Origin: Mycobacterium colombiense CECT 3035
GTDB taxonomy: Bacteria; Actinomycetota; Actinomycetes; Mycobacteriales; Mycobacteriaceae
NCBI RefSeq assembly: GCF_002105755.1
Contig: NZ_CP020821.1
Location: 434,001-498,000, forward strand
Direction: 5' to 3'
DNA length: 64,000 bases
Each line of letters starts with the position of its first letter. Position 1 is the first letter of the stretch. Made by a program: the position numbers and the translations under genes. Below the pieces are notes generated by a model. That model was given only the letters and a program-made list of their open reading frames with translations, ran no database searches and had not been told where the DNA came from. Below, piece by piece: positions 27,981 through 38,909 of the stretch.

Positions 27981-29252
27981 ATGACTCCCTCCAAAGGCTC
28001 CAAAGACGCAACCGAGCTCACCGAAGCATCCGAGGGCGCAACCGAATTGACCGACAGCGGCGCCGCCGGGCAGCCGCACCACGGCTTCCTGTCGCGCCTC
28101 TACACCGGCACCGGCGCGTTCGAGGTGGTCGGCCGGCGCCGGTTGTGGTTCGGCATCAGCGGCGCGATCGTCGCCATCGCCGTGCTGTCCATCCTGTTGC
28201 GGGGCTTCACTTTCGGCATCGACTTCAACGGCGGCACGACGGTCTCGATGCCCGCCGCCGGGAAGGCCGGCACCGTGCAGACCTCGCAGGTGTCGGAGGT
28301 GTTCCGCAAGGCCCTCGGCAACGATCCGGAGTCGGTGGTCGTCGTCGGCAACGGCGCGGGCGCGACCGTGCAGATCCGCTCGGAAACGCTGACCAACGAC
28401 CAGACCACGAAGCTGCGCAACGCGCTGTTCGACGCCTTCAAGCCCAAGGGCGCCGACGGTAAGCCCAGCAAGCAGGCCATCAGCGACGCCGCGGTCTCCG
28501 AGACCTGGGGCGACCAGATCACCGACAAGGCGCTGATCGCGCTCGCCGTCTTCCTGGTGCTGGTCGGCGTCTACATCATGATCCGCTACGAGCGGTACAT
28601 GGCCGTCTCCGCGCTGACCACCATGGTTTTCGACCTGAGCGTCACCGCCGGGGTGTATTCGCTGGTCGGTTTCGAGGTCACGCCGGCCACCGTCATCGGG
28701 TTGCTGACGATCCTCGGTTTCTCGCTCTACGACACCGTCATCGTGTTCGACAAGGTCGAGGAGAACACCCACGGCTTCCAGCACACCACCCGGCGCACCT
28801 TTGCCGAGCAGGCCAACCTGGCGATCAACCAGACGTTCATGCGTTCCATCAACACCAGCCTGATCAGCGTGCTGCCGGTGCTGGCGCTGATGGTGGTGGC
28901 GGTGTGGCTGCTGGGTGTCGGCACGCTGAAGGACCTGGCGCTGGTGCAGCTGGTCGGCATCCTGGTCGGCACCTACTCGTCGATCTTCTTCGCCACCCCG
29001 CTGCTGGTCACGCTGCGCGAGCGCACCGAGCTGGTGCGCACCCACACCCGGCGCGTGATGCGGCGGCGCAGCCCCGGCTCGCGCGCGGCGGCCGAGACCG
29101 GCGACGACGAGGCCGACACCGCCGAGGAGACGGAAGAAGCGGCGGCCGCGCCGTCCAAGCCCGCGCCGAGCAAGCCGGCGCCGGGTGCGCGTCCCGTGCG
29201 GCCGACGGGGACCCGCCGTCCCACCGGCAAGCGGAACGTCGGCCGGCGGTAG
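27981..29252 (+). CDS. secF: Protein translocase subunit SecF
   Basis: 423 residues with the SecF order: helix 1 (WFGISGAIVAIAVLSILL), FGIDFNGGTTV, a periplasmic domain, and the five-helix block with VIGLLTILGFSLYDTVIVFDKVEEN and SINTSLISVLPVLAL. The cytoplasmic tail is long, Ala/Pro/Lys-rich. The N-terminus has a short duplication (ATELTEASEGATELTDSG). Starts four bases after the secD stop. Confidence 0.95.
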   Translation: MTPSKGSKDATELTEASEGATELTDSGAAGQPHHGFLSRLYTGTGAFEVVGRRRLWFGISGAIVAIAVLSILLRGFTFGIDFNGGTTVSMPAAGKAGTVQTSQVSEVFRKALGNDPESVVVVGNGAGATVQIRSETLTNDQTTKLRNALFDAFKPKGADGKPSKQAISDAAVSETWGDQITDKALIALAVFLVLVGVYIMIRYERYMAVSALTTMVFDLSVTAGVYSLVGFEVTPATVIGLLTILGFSLYDTVIVFDKVEENTHGFQHTTRRTFAEQANLAINQTFMRSINTSLISVLPVLALMVVAVWLLGVGTLKDLALVQLVGILVGTYSSIFFATPLLVTLRERTELVRTHTRRVMRRRSPGSRAAAETGDDEADTAEETEEAAAAPSKPAPSKPAPGARPVRPTGTRRPTGKRNVGRR

Positions 29253-29256
29253 GCCC

Positions 29257-30963
29257 ATGGCCACCAGGTACCGGGGGACTCGGGCCGATCGTGGCGTGCT
29301 CATCGGCCGTCGGGCCCTCGCGGGATGGATCGGCGCCGGATTGGCGGTAGCGCTGGCGGCCGCGGCCACGCTGACCGCCTGCGCGGGCAGCGCCGCCTCC
29401 CAGATCGACTACGTCGTCGACGGCCCGCTGTCCACCTACAACACCAACACCGTCGCCGGCGCCGCCTCGGCCGGAGCGCAGGCGTTCGCCCGCACGCTCA
29501 CCGGCTTCAGCTACCACGGCCCCGACGGGCAAACCGTCGCCGACCGCGACTTCGGCACCGTGTCGGTGGTCGGCGGCACGCCGCTGGTGCTGGACTACCA
29601 GATCGCCGACAACGCCGTCTACTCCGATGGCAAGCCGGTGACCTGCGACGACATCGTGCTCGCGTGGGCGGCCCAGTCCGGCAAGTTCCCCGACTTCCAC
29701 GCCGCCACCCAGGCTGGCTACCTCGACATCGCCAACGTCGAATGCATGCCCGGGCAAAAGAAGGCCCGGGTGTCCTTCATCCCGGACCGCGGCGTCGTCG
29801 ACTACGCCCAGCTGTTCACCGCGACCACGCTGATGCCGTCGCACGTCATCGCCGACCAACTCAACGTCGACGTGACCGCCGCCCTGCTCAGCAACAACGT
29901 GCCGCTGGTGCAGCAGATCGCGAGGCTGTGGAACACCATCTGGGACCTCAAGCCAGGCTTGAAGCCTGAGGAGATCCTCAAGCGTTTCCCGTCGTCGGGG
30001 CCGTACAAGATCGAGTCCGTGCTGGACGGCGGCGCGGTGGTGCTCGTCGCCAACGACCGGTGGTGGGGGCCCAAGGCCATCACCAAGCGGGTGACGGTGT
30101 GGTCGCAGGGGCCCGACATCCAGGACCGGGTCAACAGCCGCAGCGTCGACGTGGTCGACGTCGCCGCCGGGTCCTCGGGGGCGCTGACCACGCCGGACAA
30201 CTACGAACGCTCCGACGGCCCGTCGGACGGGGTCGAACAGCTGATCTTCGCCCCGCAGGGGCCGCTGGCGGCGCCCAAGGCCCGGCGCGCGGTCGCGCTG
30301 TGCACGCCCCGCGATTCGCTGGCCAAGGACGCGGGGACACCGATCGCCAACTCGCGGCTGGACCCGGCCGGCGACGACGCCGTGTCGGCCGGTGACGGGG
30401 CCGCCGAGGCCGAACCGTTCAGCAAGGCCGATCCGGCCGCCGCGCGCACCGCGCTGGGCGGCGCGCCCCTGACCGTGCGGATCGGCTATCAGGGGCCCAA
30501 CGCGCGGCTCGCGGTCAACGTCGGCGTCATCACCAAGGCGTGCGCCGCGGCGGGCGTCACCGTGACCGGCGTCATCCTGGACGGCCCGGGCCCGCAGGCG
30601 CTGCGGGACGGCAAGATCGACGCATTGCTGGCCAGCACCGGCGGCGCCACCGGCAGCGGGTCGACGGGGTCGTCGGCGCTCGACGCCTACACCCTGCACA
30701 CCGGCAACGGCAACAACCTGTCCGGGTACTCGAATCCGCAGGTCGACAACGCCATCAGCGCGCTGGCCGTTTCGGCCGACGCCGCCGAGCGGGTCCGGCT
30801 GCTGACCGAAACCGCCCCGGTGCTGTGGGGCGACATGCCCACCCTGCCGCTGTACCGTCAGCAGCGCACGCTGCTGACCTCGAAGAAGATGTACGCGGTC
30901 GGCAAGAACCCGACGCGGTGGGGCGCGGGCTGGAACATGGACCGATGGGCGCTGATCCAGTGA
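29257..30963 (+). CDS. Solute-binding lipoprotein (family 5, DppA/OppA-like)
   Basis: 568 residues. The signal peptide ends in a lipobox (AATLTAC, cysteine near residue 42). The mature part is a type 2 solute-binding protein of the peptide-binding family ([32 protein letters not shown], near C-terminal [11 protein letters not shown]). No transporter genes are adjacent; the homologue I recall is Rv2585c between secF and apt. Ligand unknown. ATG 29257 chosen; the frame upstream lies in secF. Confidence 0.9.
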   Translation: MATRYRGTRADRGVLIGRRALAGWIGAGLAVALAAAATLTACAGSAASQIDYVVDGPLSTYNTNTVAGAASAGAQAFARTLTGFSYHGPDGQTVADRDFGTVSVVGGTPLVLDYQIADNAVYSDGKPVTCDDIVLAWAAQSGKFPDFHAATQAGYLDIANVECMPGQKKARVSFIPDRGVVDYAQLFTATTLMPSHVIADQLNVDVTAALLSNNVPLVQQIARLWNTIWDLKPGLKPEEILKRFPSSGPYKIESVLDGGAVVLVANDRWWGPKAITKRVTVWSQGPDIQDRVNSRSVDVVDVAAGSSGALTTPDNYERSDGPSDGVEQLIFAPQGPLAAPKARRAVALCTPRDSLAKDAGTPIANSRLDPAGDDAVSAGDGAAEAEPFSKADPAAARTALGGAPLTVRIGYQGPNARLAVNVGVITKACAAAGVTVTGVILDGPGPQALRDGKIDALLASTGGATGSGSTGSSALDAYTLHTGNGNNLSGYSNPQVDNAISALAVSADAAERVRLLTETAPVLWGDMPTLPLYRQQRTLLTSKKMYAVGKNPTRWGAGWNMDRWALIQ

Positions 30964-30970
30964 GGCTCCG

Positions 30971-31513
30971 ATGACGAACGCCGGCGAGCGCACGCCGGTG
31001 GCGGAGCTGATCGCGTCGCTGACGCGCAAGGTGGCCGATTTCCCCAAGCCCGGTATCCAGTTCAAGGACCTCACCCCGGTGTTCGCGGACGCGACGGCGA
31101 TGACGGCGGTCACCGGCGCGTTGGCCGAGATCGCGTCCGGCGCGGATCTGGTGGCCGGCATCGAGGCCAGGGGCTTTCTGCTGGCCGCGGCCGTCGCCGA
31201 CCGGCTGCAGACCGGCGTGCTGGCCATTCGCAAGGCCGGCAAGCTGCCGCCGCCGGTCCACGCCGAGCGCTACGAGCTGGAATATGGCAGCGCGACGCTG
31301 GAAATCCCCGCCGACGGCATGGACCTGCGCGGGCGCCGCATCACGATCATCGACGACGTGCTGGCCAGCGGCGGTACCCTGGCCGCGTCGGCGCGGCTGC
31401 TCGAGCGCGCCGGGGCTGACGTGCTGGCCGCGGCGGTGGTGTTCGAACTCGAAGCGCTGCGCGGCCGGGACGCGGTCGCGCCGCTGGCGGTACACAGCCT
31501 GACTTGCGAGTAG
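30971..31513 (+). CDS. apt: Adenine phosphoribosyltransferase
   Basis: 180 residues. Salvages adenine with PRPP to AMP. The PRPP loop is [17 protein letters not shown] near residue 118, and [14 protein letters not shown] marks the upstream conserved block; [14 protein letters not shown] is the usual N-terminal signature. It lies between the lipoprotein and relA genes, an arrangement common in actinobacteria (secD-secF-apt-relA). Confidence 0.95.
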   Translation: MTNAGERTPVAELIASLTRKVADFPKPGIQFKDLTPVFADATAMTAVTGALAEIASGADLVAGIEARGFLLAAAVADRLQTGVLAIRKAGKLPPPVHAERYELEYGSATLEIPADGMDLRGRRITIIDDVLASGGTLAASARLLERAGADVLAAAVVFELEALRGRDAVAPLAVHSLTCE

Positions 31514-31613
31514 CCCTCTTGCCTCCGGCGACGATGCCCGTCGCGAAGCGGCGTGCGGAGGCGCCGGGCAATCGGATCGAGAGGAGATATCCTCGATTTC
31601 GGAGGTGACCAAC

Positions 31614-33992
31614 GTGGCGGACGAAAACAGTGCGGCGCAAGCGCTCGACGCGCCCACCAAAGCCCCGGAGTCGCCGGCCATCACCCAGCCGATGGAGATT
31701 CCGGAGCCACCGGCCGAATCCCTGAAAACGTCCAGCAGCGCGTCGCGCCGGGTCCGGGCCAGGCTGGCCCGCCGGATGACGGCTCAGCGCAGCACGCTCA
31801 ATCCGGTGCTCGAACCGCTGGTGGCGGTGCACCGGGAGATCTACCCGAAGGCTAACGTGTCGCTGCTGTCGCGCGCCTTCGAGGTCGCCGACCAGCGGCA
31901 CGCCACCCAGCTACGGCATTCCGGCGACCCCTACATCACCCACCCGCTGGCCGTCGCGACCATTCTGGCCGAATTGGGCATGGACACCACGACTTTGGTG
32001 GCCGCGCTGCTGCACGACACCGTCGAGGACACCGGGTACACCCTGGATGCGTTGAGCGAGGAATTCGGTGAAGAGGTGGGCCATCTGGTCGACGGCGTCA
32101 CCAAGCTGGACCGGGTGGTGCTGGGCAGCGCCGCCGAGGGCGAGACCATCCGCAAGATGATCACCGCGATGGCCCGCGACCCGCGGGTGCTGGTGATCAA
32201 GGTCGCCGACCGGCTGCACAACATGCGCACCATGCGCTTCCTGCCGCCGGAGAAACAGGCGCGCAAGGCCCGCGAGACGCTGGAAGTCATTGCCCCCCTT
32301 GCGCATCGGCTGGGTATGGCCAGCGTCAAGTGGGAGCTCGAGGACCTGTCGTTCGCCATCCTGCATCCCAAGAAGTACGAGGAGATCGTTCGGCTGGTCG
32401 CCGGGCGGGCGCCGTCGCGGGACACCTACCTGGCCAAGGTCCGCGCCGAGATCGTCAACACCCTGAGCGCATCCAAGATCAAGGCGACGGTGGAGGGCCG
32501 CCCCAAGCACTACTGGTCCATCTACCAGAAGATGATCGTCAAGGGCCGCGACTTCGACGACATCCACGACCTGGTCGGCATCCGCATCCTGTGCGACGAG
32601 ATCCGCGACTGCTATGCCGCTGTCGGCGTGGTGCATTCGCTGTGGCAGCCGATGGCGGGGCGGTTCAAGGACTACATCGCCCAGCCGCGGTACGGCGTCT
32701 ACCAGTCGCTGCACACCACCGTCGTGGGGCCGGAGGGCAAGCCGCTGGAGGTGCAGATCCGCACCCGTGACATGCACCGCACCGCCGAGTACGGCATCGC
32801 CGCGCACTGGCGCTACAAGGAAGCCAAGGGGCGCAACGGACTTCCGCATCCGCATGCCGCAGCCGAGATCGACGACATGGCGTGGATGCGTCAGCTGCTC
32901 GACTGGCAACGGGAGGCCGCGGACCCGGGTGAGTTCCTCGAGTCCCTGCGCTATGACCTTGCGGTACAAGAGATCTTCGTGTTCACCCCCAAGGGTGACG
33001 TGATCACCCTGCCCAACGGTTCGACGCCGGTGGACTTCGCGTACGCGGTGCACACCGAGGTCGGCCACCGCTGCATCGGCGCCCGGGTGAACGGGCGGCT
33101 GGTGGCGCTGGAGCGCAAGTTGGAAAACGGGGAAGTCGTCGAGGTGTTCACCTCCAAGGCGGCCAACGCCGGGCCGTCGCGCGACTGGCAGCAGTTCGTG
33201 GTCTCACCGCGCGCCAAGGCCAAGATCCGGCAGTGGTTCGCCAAGGAGCGCCGCGAGGAGGCGCTCGAATCCGGCAAGGACGCCATGGCCCGTGAGGTGC
33301 GTCGCGGCGGACTTCCGTTGCAGCGCTTGGTCAATGGCGAGACGCTGGCGGCGGTGGCGCGCGAACTGCACTACACCGACGTATCCGCGCTCTACACGGC
33401 GATCGGTGAGGGGCATGTGTCGGCCCGCCACGTCGTGCAGCGGCTGCTGGCCGAACTCGGCGGCATCGACCAGGCCGAGGAGGACCTCGCCGAAAGGTCC
33501 ACGCCCACAACCATGCTGCGCCGTCCGCGCAGCAGCGACGACGTCGGCGTCTCGGTTCCGGGGGCCCCTGGCGTGCTGACCAAACTGGCGAAGTGCTGCA
33601 CCCCGGTGCCCGGCGACCAGATCATGGGGTTCGTCACCCGCGGCGGTGGCGTGAGCGTGCACCGCACCGACTGCACCAACGCGGCCTCGCTGCAGCAGCA
33701 GTCCGAGCGCATCATCGAGGTGCACTGGGCGCCGTCGCCGTCGTCGGTGTTCCTGGTGGCCATCCAGGTCGAGGCGCTCGACCGGCACCGGCTGCTGTCG
33801 GACGTCACCCGGGTGCTGGCCGACGAGAAGGTCAACATCCTGTCCGCGTCGGTCACCACCTCCGGTGACCGAGTTGCGATCAGCCGCTTCACCTTTGAGA
33901 TGGGCGACCCCAAGCATCTCGGCCACCTGCTCAACGTCGTGCGCAACGTCGAAGGCGTCTACGACGTGTACCGGGTCACGTCCGCCGCCTAG
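31614..33992 (+). CDS. relA: Bifunctional (p)ppGpp synthetase/hydrolase RelA (Rsh)
   Basis: 792 residues. Order: HD hydrolase ([24 protein letters not shown] near 133, [13 protein letters not shown]), synthetase domain ([33 protein letters not shown]), TGS ([17 protein letters not shown] near 452), conserved cysteine region ([14 protein letters not shown]) and C-terminal ACT domain. It makes and degrades the stringent alarmone. GTG 31614 follows GGAGGTGA. Its TAG stop shares a CTAG with the convergent kinase gene. Confidence 0.96.
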   Translation: MADENSAAQALDAPTKAPESPAITQPMEIPEPPAESLKTSSSASRRVRARLARRMTAQRSTLNPVLEPLVAVHREIYPKANVSLLSRAFEVADQRHATQLRHSGDPYITHPLAVATILAELGMDTTTLVAALLHDTVEDTGYTLDALSEEFGEEVGHLVDGVTKLDRVVLGSAAEGETIRKMITAMARDPRVLVIKVADRLHNMRTMRFLPPEKQARKARETLEVIAPLAHRLGMASVKWELEDLSFAILHPKKYEEIVRLVAGRAPSRDTYLAKVRAEIVNTLSASKIKATVEGRPKHYWSIYQKMIVKGRDFDDIHDLVGIRILCDEIRDCYAAVGVVHSLWQPMAGRFKDYIAQPRYGVYQSLHTTVVGPEGKPLEVQIRTRDMHRTAEYGIAAHWRYKEAKGRNGLPHPHAAAEIDDMAWMRQLLDWQREAADPGEFLESLRYDLAVQEIFVFTPKGDVITLPNGSTPVDFAYAVHTEVGHRCIGARVNGRLVALERKLENGEVVEVFTSKAANAGPSRDWQQFVVSPRAKAKIRQWFAKERREEALESGKDAMAREVRRGGLPLQRLVNGETLAAVARELHYTDVSALYTAIGEGHVSARHVVQRLLAELGGIDQAEEDLAERSTPTTMLRRPRSSDDVGVSVPGAPGVLTKLAKCCTPVPGDQIMGFVTRGGGVSVHRTDCTNAASLQQQSERIIEVHWAPSPSSVFLVAIQVEALDRHRLLSDVTRVLADEKVNILSASVTTSGDRVAISRFTFEMGDPKHLGHLLNVVRNVEGVYDVYRVTSAA

Positions 33993-35743
33993 CTCAGTCG
34001 CACCGAGGTGATCTTGACCGGGTTGGTGGGCGCGCCGCTCTGACGATTGCCGGCGACGCCGGCCCGGGCGATCTTGTCCAGGGTCTCCAGCCCGGCCTGG
34101 TCGATGGTGCCCAGCACCGTGCTCTGCGGTTCCATCTCGGAATCTTTGAAGATCAAGGCGAATTGGCTGCCGTTGGTGTTGGGTCCCTCGGTGGCCATCA
34201 CGATGGTGCCGCGCGGGTAGACCACCGTCGCGCGCAGCGCGGGGTCGTCGGGCTTGTACTGATCCGTGGGGTACTCGTCGCCGAATTCGTAACCGGGACC
34301 GCCCGATCCGTCCACCTCGGGGCCGCCGCACAACAGCGACCCGCCGTCCTGGGAGCTGATCAGCCGGGCGCACTGGGTGTTGTCGAAGAACTGCTGTTTG
34401 GCCAGGCTGACGAAGCTGTTCACCGCGCACGGGGATTCGGAATTGGCGAGCTGGATGGCGATGTCACCGACGTTGGTGGAGATGACGGCGCCGATCTGCG
34501 GGGGAGTGGTGGACACTTGGCCCGATGGCGGCGGGTTCACCGGTCGGGTGACGGAGTCGGGCACCGAACGGTATTGGCAGTTGGCGCCCAGGTCGGCCGG
34601 CGGCGCGAAGGCCGGCAGCGGCGGCACGGTCGCCGACGCACTGGAACCGGGGTTGGATCCGGTCCTGCCGGGCGCCCGGACCCGGGTCTGGGTGGACGCC
34701 GTCGCGCTGTCGGCCGAACCGTGGCTCTGGGCGACCAACGCGATGACCAACGCCGCCACCGCGGCCAGCGCCAGCGCGGATGCGCCGACGATGCCGACCA
34801 GCAAACGCCGCGAATGCGTTGGGCGGCCGGGCTGCAACCGCGGATCGGGTGCGCCGCCCGCCGGGGCGGCCGCGGGCCCGGCGGCGCCGCGCCCGGCGGC
34901 CCGACGCCGCAGCCGCGCCACCACCGACCAGCACCGCTCTGGCGGCCTCGGCGAGCTCGATGGCGGTCTGATACCGCTGTTCGGGGTCCTTGGCCATGCC
35001 GCGGGCGACGACGGCGTCGAAGCCCGGGGAACGCCGGGTGCGGTCGCGGACGGTCGCGGCGGCGGCGCGTTCAGGTGCGCGTTGAGCTGTTCTTCGAGGC
35101 TCTCTCCCGCGTAGGGGCGCTTGCCGGTCAAGCACTCGTGCAAGACGCAGGCCAGCGAGTAGACGTCGGCGCGGTGATCCGTTTTGCCTTTGAAGCGCTC
35201 GGGCGCCATGTACGCGACGGTGCCCATCGTGGCGCCCGTCTGGGTGAGTTGGGTATCGGCCTCCGTGCGGGCAAGGCCGAAGTCGATCAGATAGACGAAA
35301 TTGTGTGCGGTGGTGACCAAGATGTTCATCGGTTTGATGTCGCGGTGGATCAACCCCGCCTGGCGGGCGCTGTCCAGCGCCGCCGCAACCTGCTCGATCA
35401 CCGCGACCGTCTGCTCGGGGCTGAGGCGGTCGCCGTTTTCGTTGATGTACTGGGACAAGTGGCGGCCCTCGATCAGCCGCATGTCGACGTAGAGCCGGCC
35501 GTCGAGTTCGCCGAAGCCGTGGATGGGCACCACGTGCGGGTCGTTGAGGGCCGCCGCGATGCGGGCCTCTCGGCGGAAACGCTGCTGGAAGTCTTGATCC
35601 TCAGCCAGATGCGGCGGAAGCACTTTCAGGGCGACTACCCGGTCCGTGGTTGTGTCGTAGGCACGGTATACGCGTCCCATCCCGCCGCGCCCCAACAAGT
35701 CCAGGATTCGGTAATGACCGAATGAGTCCGGATCCAGATTCAC
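33989..35743 (-). CDS. Membrane Ser/Thr protein kinase fused to an extracellular cyclophilin domain
   Basis: 585 codons. Kinase domain: glycine loop GRGGMGRVY (18-26), Lys40 in VALKVL, catalytic [11 protein letters not shown] and APE (MAPERF). A transmembrane helix ([25 protein letters not shown]) leads to an outside cyclophilin-type PPIase domain very similar to that of neighbouring PpiB. In the PPIase part the catalytic arginine is kept (CARL) but the glutamine of LQCGD is leucine (LLCGG), so activity may be weak. The end of the kinase lobe ([19 protein letters not shown]) reads in a second frame: one base is missing at 35023-35029 and the frame returns between about 34865 and 34935. GTG 35743 is the start. 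Confidence 0.8.
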   Translation of the reverse strand: MNLDPDSFGHYRILDLLGRGGMGRVYRAYDTTTDRVVALKVLPPHLAEDQDFQQRFRREARIAAALNDPHVVPIHGFGELDGRLYVDMRLIEGRHLSQYINENGDRLSPEQTVAVIEQVAAALDSARQAGLIHRDIKPMNILVTTAHNFVYLIDFGLARTEADTQLTQTGATMGTVAYMAPERFKGKTDHRADVYSLACVLHECLTGKRPYAGESLEEQLNAHLNAPPPRPSATAPGVPRASTPSSPAAWPRTPNSGIRPPSSSPRPPERCWSVVARLRRRAAGRGAAGPAAAPAGGAPDPRLQPGRPTHSRRLLVGIVGASALALAAVAALVIALVAQSHGSADSATASTQTRVRAPGRTGSNPGSSASATVPPLPAFAPPADLGANCQYRSVPDSVTRPVNPPPSGQVSTTPPQIGAVISTNVGDIAIQLANSESPCAVNSFVSLAKQQFFDNTQCARLISSQDGGSLLCGGPEVDGSGGPGYEFGDEYPTDQYKPDDPALRATVVYPRGTIVMATEGPNTNGSQFALIFKDSEMEPQSTVLGTIDQAGLETLDKIARAGVAGNRQSGAPTNPVKITSVRLS

Positions 35744-35837
35744 CCAACGACCATAAGCTCTCCGGGCTGCGCGTCGGGCGAATCCCGCCGATCAGAGGGA
35801 GTTTCGGTCGATCCGGCGCTGTCCTGACGGGGCCGCA

Positions 35838-35921
35838 CGCGCGCCGCGCTTGCGATCGACGCTGTGCTGATGGCGCCGACCCGCTGCGCCCGGCGCGCGC
35901 GCCGCGTTTGCGATCGACGCT
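35838..35921. repeat. Two copies of a 26-base direct repeat
   Basis: Copies at 35838-35863 and 35896-35921 differ at one position and share TTGCGATCGACGCT. They fill much of the 176-base gap between the kinase start and the ppiB stop; the second copy runs into that stop codon. Confidence 0.75.
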
Positions 35922-36813
35922 AGTCGAGCTGCACGGAGGTGATGGTCACCGCGGTGGCGGGCGCCCCGTCTTCGCCGCCGCCGGCGACGCCGCCCTTGGC
36001 GATCTTGTCCAGGGTGGCCAGCCCGTCGGGCTGGATGGTGCCGAACACGGTGTACTGCGGTGGCAGCTGGGAGTCCTTGTACACCAAGAAGAATTGGCTG
36101 CCGTTGGTACCGGGCCCGGCGTTCGCCATGGCCAGGGTGCCGCGCGGATAGACGACGGGCTCCTGCGCCTTGGGGTCGTTCGGCGGGAACTGGTCGGTCG
36201 GGTATTCGTTGGCGAACTGATAGCCCGGGCCGCCGGTGCCCTCGCCCTTCGGGTCGCCGCACTGCAGGACGCCCAGGCCCTGCGAGGTGGTCAGCCGGTG
36301 GCACTTGGTGTTGTCGAAGTATTTCTGGCCGGCCAGGCTCGCGAAACTGTTGACGGTGCAAGGTGATTCGTTGTTCGCCAGCATCAGGCCGATGTGGCCC
36401 TGGTTGGTCACCATGCTGACGCTCACCTGGGCGGGATCGGTGGGCACCTTGCCGGTCCGCGGCGGCTTGACCTGCTTGGCCGCCGGCTCGGGTGAGGCCG
36501 GGTACTGACAGTTGGCGCCCACCTCGGCCGACGGCTTGAACGGCGGCAGCGGCGCGGTCTGACCCGGCTGGCCGGGCGCCGTCGTCTCCGGCGCGCTGCT
36601 GCTGGCGGTCGTGGACGCCGCGGTGTTGCTCTTGTGGTCGTCGTGCTTGGTGTTGACGATCGTGATCACCACCGCTGCGATCACGGCCACGGCCACGATC
36701 GAGCCGGCCGCGATCAGCACGATCCGGCGTGTCTTGGCTTGCTTCGCGCGCCGCTCCAGTTGGCGTTCGAGCTTGCGTTTGGCGTTGGCACGTCGCTGTT
36801 CGTTGGTCGGCAC
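35920..36813 (-). CDS. ppiB: Membrane-anchored cyclophilin-type peptidyl-prolyl isomerase PpiB
   Basis: 297 residues. A basic, coiled N-terminus (RRANAKRKLERQLERRAKQ), one transmembrane helix (residues 30-52), a Thr/Ser/Pro linker and an extracytoplasmic cyclophilin domain. Active-site residues are in CHRLTTSQG, VLQCGDP and GSQFFLVYKD, and TVFG is intact. It should assist folding of exported proteins. GTG 36813 (MPTNEQRR) is chosen. The domain is clearly paralogous to that fused to the kinase downstream on the same strand. Confidence 0.93.
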   Translation of the reverse strand: MPTNEQRRANAKRKLERQLERRAKQAKTRRIVLIAAGSIVAVAVIAAVVITIVNTKHDDHKSNTAASTTASSSAPETTAPGQPGQTAPLPPFKPSAEVGANCQYPASPEPAAKQVKPPRTGKVPTDPAQVSVSMVTNQGHIGLMLANNESPCTVNSFASLAGQKYFDNTKCHRLTTSQGLGVLQCGDPKGEGTGGPGYQFANEYPTDQFPPNDPKAQEPVVYPRGTLAMANAGPGTNGSQFFLVYKDSQLPPQYTVFGTIQPDGLATLDKIAKGGVAGGGEDGAPATAVTITSVQLD

Positions 36814-36874
36814 GGCCGCTATGCCTCCATGATTGGATCGGAGTCCCTTAACCGGGAGAGGTGCCAGCTCAGGC

Positions 36875-36880
36875 TAATGT
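36875..36880 (+). promoter_or_regulatory. Possible -10 for the glyoxalase-hisS pair
   Basis: TAATGT, a TANNNT hexamer 48 bases before the GTG at 36928. No clear -35 box. Confidence 0.3.
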
Positions 36881-36927
36881 GGGCGCCGCGACTGGTGTCA
36901 AGTGGGGCCCGTGGGAAACTGGGAACC

Positions 36928-37584
36928 GTGTTGATCACCGGATTTCCCGCCGGCATGTTGCAGTGCAACTGCTACGTGCTGGCCGAGCGGCCAGGAACGG
37001 ACGCCGTCATCGTGGATCCGGGGCAGCGGGCGATGGGCCCGCTGCGCGACATCCTGGACAAGAACCGGCTCACACCGGCCGCGGTGCTGCTGACCCACGG
37101 GCACATCGACCACATGTGGTCGGCGCAGAAGGTGTCCGACACCTACGGTTGCCCGACCTACATCCATCCCGAGGACAGGTTCATGCTCACCGACCCGATC
37201 TACGGCCTGGGCCCGCGCCTGGCGCAGATGGTGGCGGGTGCCTTCTGGCGGGAGCCCAAGCAGGTCGTCGAGCTGGACCGTGACGGCGACAAGCTGGACC
37301 TGGGCAGTGTGGCCGTCAACGTCGATCACACGCCCGGGCACACGCGCGGGTCGGTGGTGTTCCGGGTGGCGTCCGATACCGACGTGGTGTTCACCGGTGA
37401 CACGCTCTTCGAACGTGCGGTGGGGCGCACCGACCTGTTCGGCGGCAGCGGCCGGGACCTGCTGACCTCGATTGTGGACAAGCTCCTGGTGCTCGACGAC
37501 ACGACCGTGGTGCTGCCGGGACACGGCAACGCCACCACCATCGGCGCCGAACGGCGCCTCAACCCGTTCCTCGAAGGCCTGTAG
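36928..37584 (+). CDS. Glyoxalase II-type metallo-beta-lactamase-fold hydrolase
   Basis: 218 residues. Metal ligands are visible in LLTHGHIDHMWSA (HxHxDH), DHTPGHTRG, FTGDTLF and the final PGHGN. Members hydrolyse S-lactoyl thiols or other thioesters; mycobacteria lack glutathione, so a mycothiol or CoA thioester is more likely. GTG 36928 is the start. It ends three bases before hisS. Confidence 0.9.
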   Translation: MLITGFPAGMLQCNCYVLAERPGTDAVIVDPGQRAMGPLRDILDKNRLTPAAVLLTHGHIDHMWSAQKVSDTYGCPTYIHPEDRFMLTDPIYGLGPRLAQMVAGAFWREPKQVVELDRDGDKLDLGSVAVNVDHTPGHTRGSVVFRVASDTDVVFTGDTLFERAVGRTDLFGGSGRDLLTSIVDKLLVLDDTTVVLPGHGNATTIGAERRLNPFLEGL

Positions 37585-37587
37585 CCC

Positions 37588-38868
37588 GTGAGCGAACTCT
37601 CCGCGTTTACGTCGTTTTCCGCGCCCAAGGGCGTGCCCGACTACGTCCCGCCGGAATCGGCGCAATTCGTCGCGGTGCGCGACGGCCTGCTCGGCGCCGC
37701 CCGGCGGGCCGGCTACGGCGACATCGAGCTGCCCATCTTCGAAGACACCGCCCTGTTCGCCCGTGGCGTGGGCGAGTCCACCGACGTGGTGTCCAAAGAG
37801 ATGTACACGTTCGCCGACCGCGGCGATCGTTCGGTGACGCTGCGGCCCGAGGGGACCGCGGGCGTGGTGCGCGCCGTCATCGAGCACGGGCTGGACCGCG
37901 GCGCGCTGCCGGTCAAACTCTGTTACGCGGGGCCGTTTTTCCGCTACGAACGTCCGCAGGCGGGCCGCTATCGGCAGCTGCAGCAGGTCGGTGTGGAGGC
38001 GATCGGCGTCGACGACCCGGTCCTGGACGCCGAGGTGATCGCGATCGCCGACGCCGGCTTCCGCTCGCTCGGCCTGGACGGATTCCGCCTCGAGATCACC
38101 TCGCTGGGCGACGACAGCTGCCGGCCGCAGTATCGGGAACTGTTGCAGGAGTTCCTGTTTGCGCTCGATCTGGACGAGGAGACCCAGCGGCGCGCGCGGC
38201 TGAATCCACTTCGCGTGCTCGACGACAAGCGGCCCGAGGTGCGCGCCATGACGGCCGACGCTCCGGTGCTGCTCGATCATTTGTCCGATGCGGCCAAGCA
38301 GCACTTCGACACCGTGCTGGCGCACCTGGATGCGGTGGGGGTGCCCTACGTCATCAACCCCCGCATGGTGCGCGGGCTGGACTACTACACCAAGACGACG
38401 TTCGAGTTCGTACACGACGGCCTGGGTGCGCAGTCCGGCATCGGCGGCGGAGGCCGCTACGACGGCCTGATGCGCCAGCTCGGCGGACAAGACCTGTCCG
38501 GCATCGGGTTTGGGCTCGGCGTGGACCGAACGCTGCTGGCCCTGCGCGCGGAGGGCAAGAGCGCGGGGGAGACCGCGCGGTGCGAGGTGTTCGGCGTGCC
38601 GCTGAGCGAGCAGGCCAAGCTGCGGCTGGCGGTGCTGGCCGCGCAGCTGCGCGCCGCCGGTGTGCGCGTCGACCTGGCCTACGGCGACCGCGGGCTCAAA
38701 GGCGCCATGCGTGCGGCCGACCGCTCCGGGGCGCGGATCGCGCTGGTCCTCGGCGACCGCGACATCGAGGCCGGCGCCGTCGGGGTGAAGGATCTCGGGA
38801 CCGGGGAGCAGGTCCCCGTCCAGCTGGACTCCGTCGTCGCCGAGGTGGTCGGGCGGCTCGGCCGATAG
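37588..38868 (+). CDS. hisS: Histidyl-tRNA synthetase
   Basis: 426-residue class II synthetase: motif 2 region ([15 protein letters not shown]), histidine-specific [13 protein letters not shown] and GGGGRYDGL, motif 3 [13 protein letters not shown], then the anticodon-binding domain. GTG start at 37588, linked to the glyoxalase gene. Normal length. Confidence 0.96.
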   Translation: MSELSAFTSFSAPKGVPDYVPPESAQFVAVRDGLLGAARRAGYGDIELPIFEDTALFARGVGESTDVVSKEMYTFADRGDRSVTLRPEGTAGVVRAVIEHGLDRGALPVKLCYAGPFFRYERPQAGRYRQLQQVGVEAIGVDDPVLDAEVIAIADAGFRSLGLDGFRLEITSLGDDSCRPQYRELLQEFLFALDLDEETQRRARLNPLRVLDDKRPEVRAMTADAPVLLDHLSDAAKQHFDTVLAHLDAVGVPYVINPRMVRGLDYYTKTTFEFVHDGLGAQSGIGGGGRYDGLMRQLGGQDLSGIGFGLGVDRTLLALRAEGKSAGETARCEVFGVPLSEQAKLRLAVLAAQLRAAGVRVDLAYGDRGLKGAMRAADRSGARIALVLGDRDIEAGAVGVKDLGTGEQVPVQLDSVVAEVVGRLGR

Positions 38869-38893
38869 GGATTGTCGCCCGCCGCTGCTAGAA

Positions 38894-38909
38894 TCGAACA
38901 CATGTTCGA
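38894..38909 (+). promoter_or_regulatory. Perfect LexA box overlapping the 13E12 start codon
   Basis: TCGAACACATGTTCGA matches TCGAAC-N4-GTTCGA at all 12 positions. The ATG at 38902-38904 lies inside it, so bound LexA would cover the start of the gene. The same layout is known for the 13E12 repeat genes of M. tuberculosis. Confidence 0.92.

Noticed and set aside
26160..29369. 1069-codon minus-strand open frame over secD-secF
   Set aside because: Antisense shadow of the Sec genes; composition (Gln, Arg, His, Gly) and lack of any motif argue against coding.
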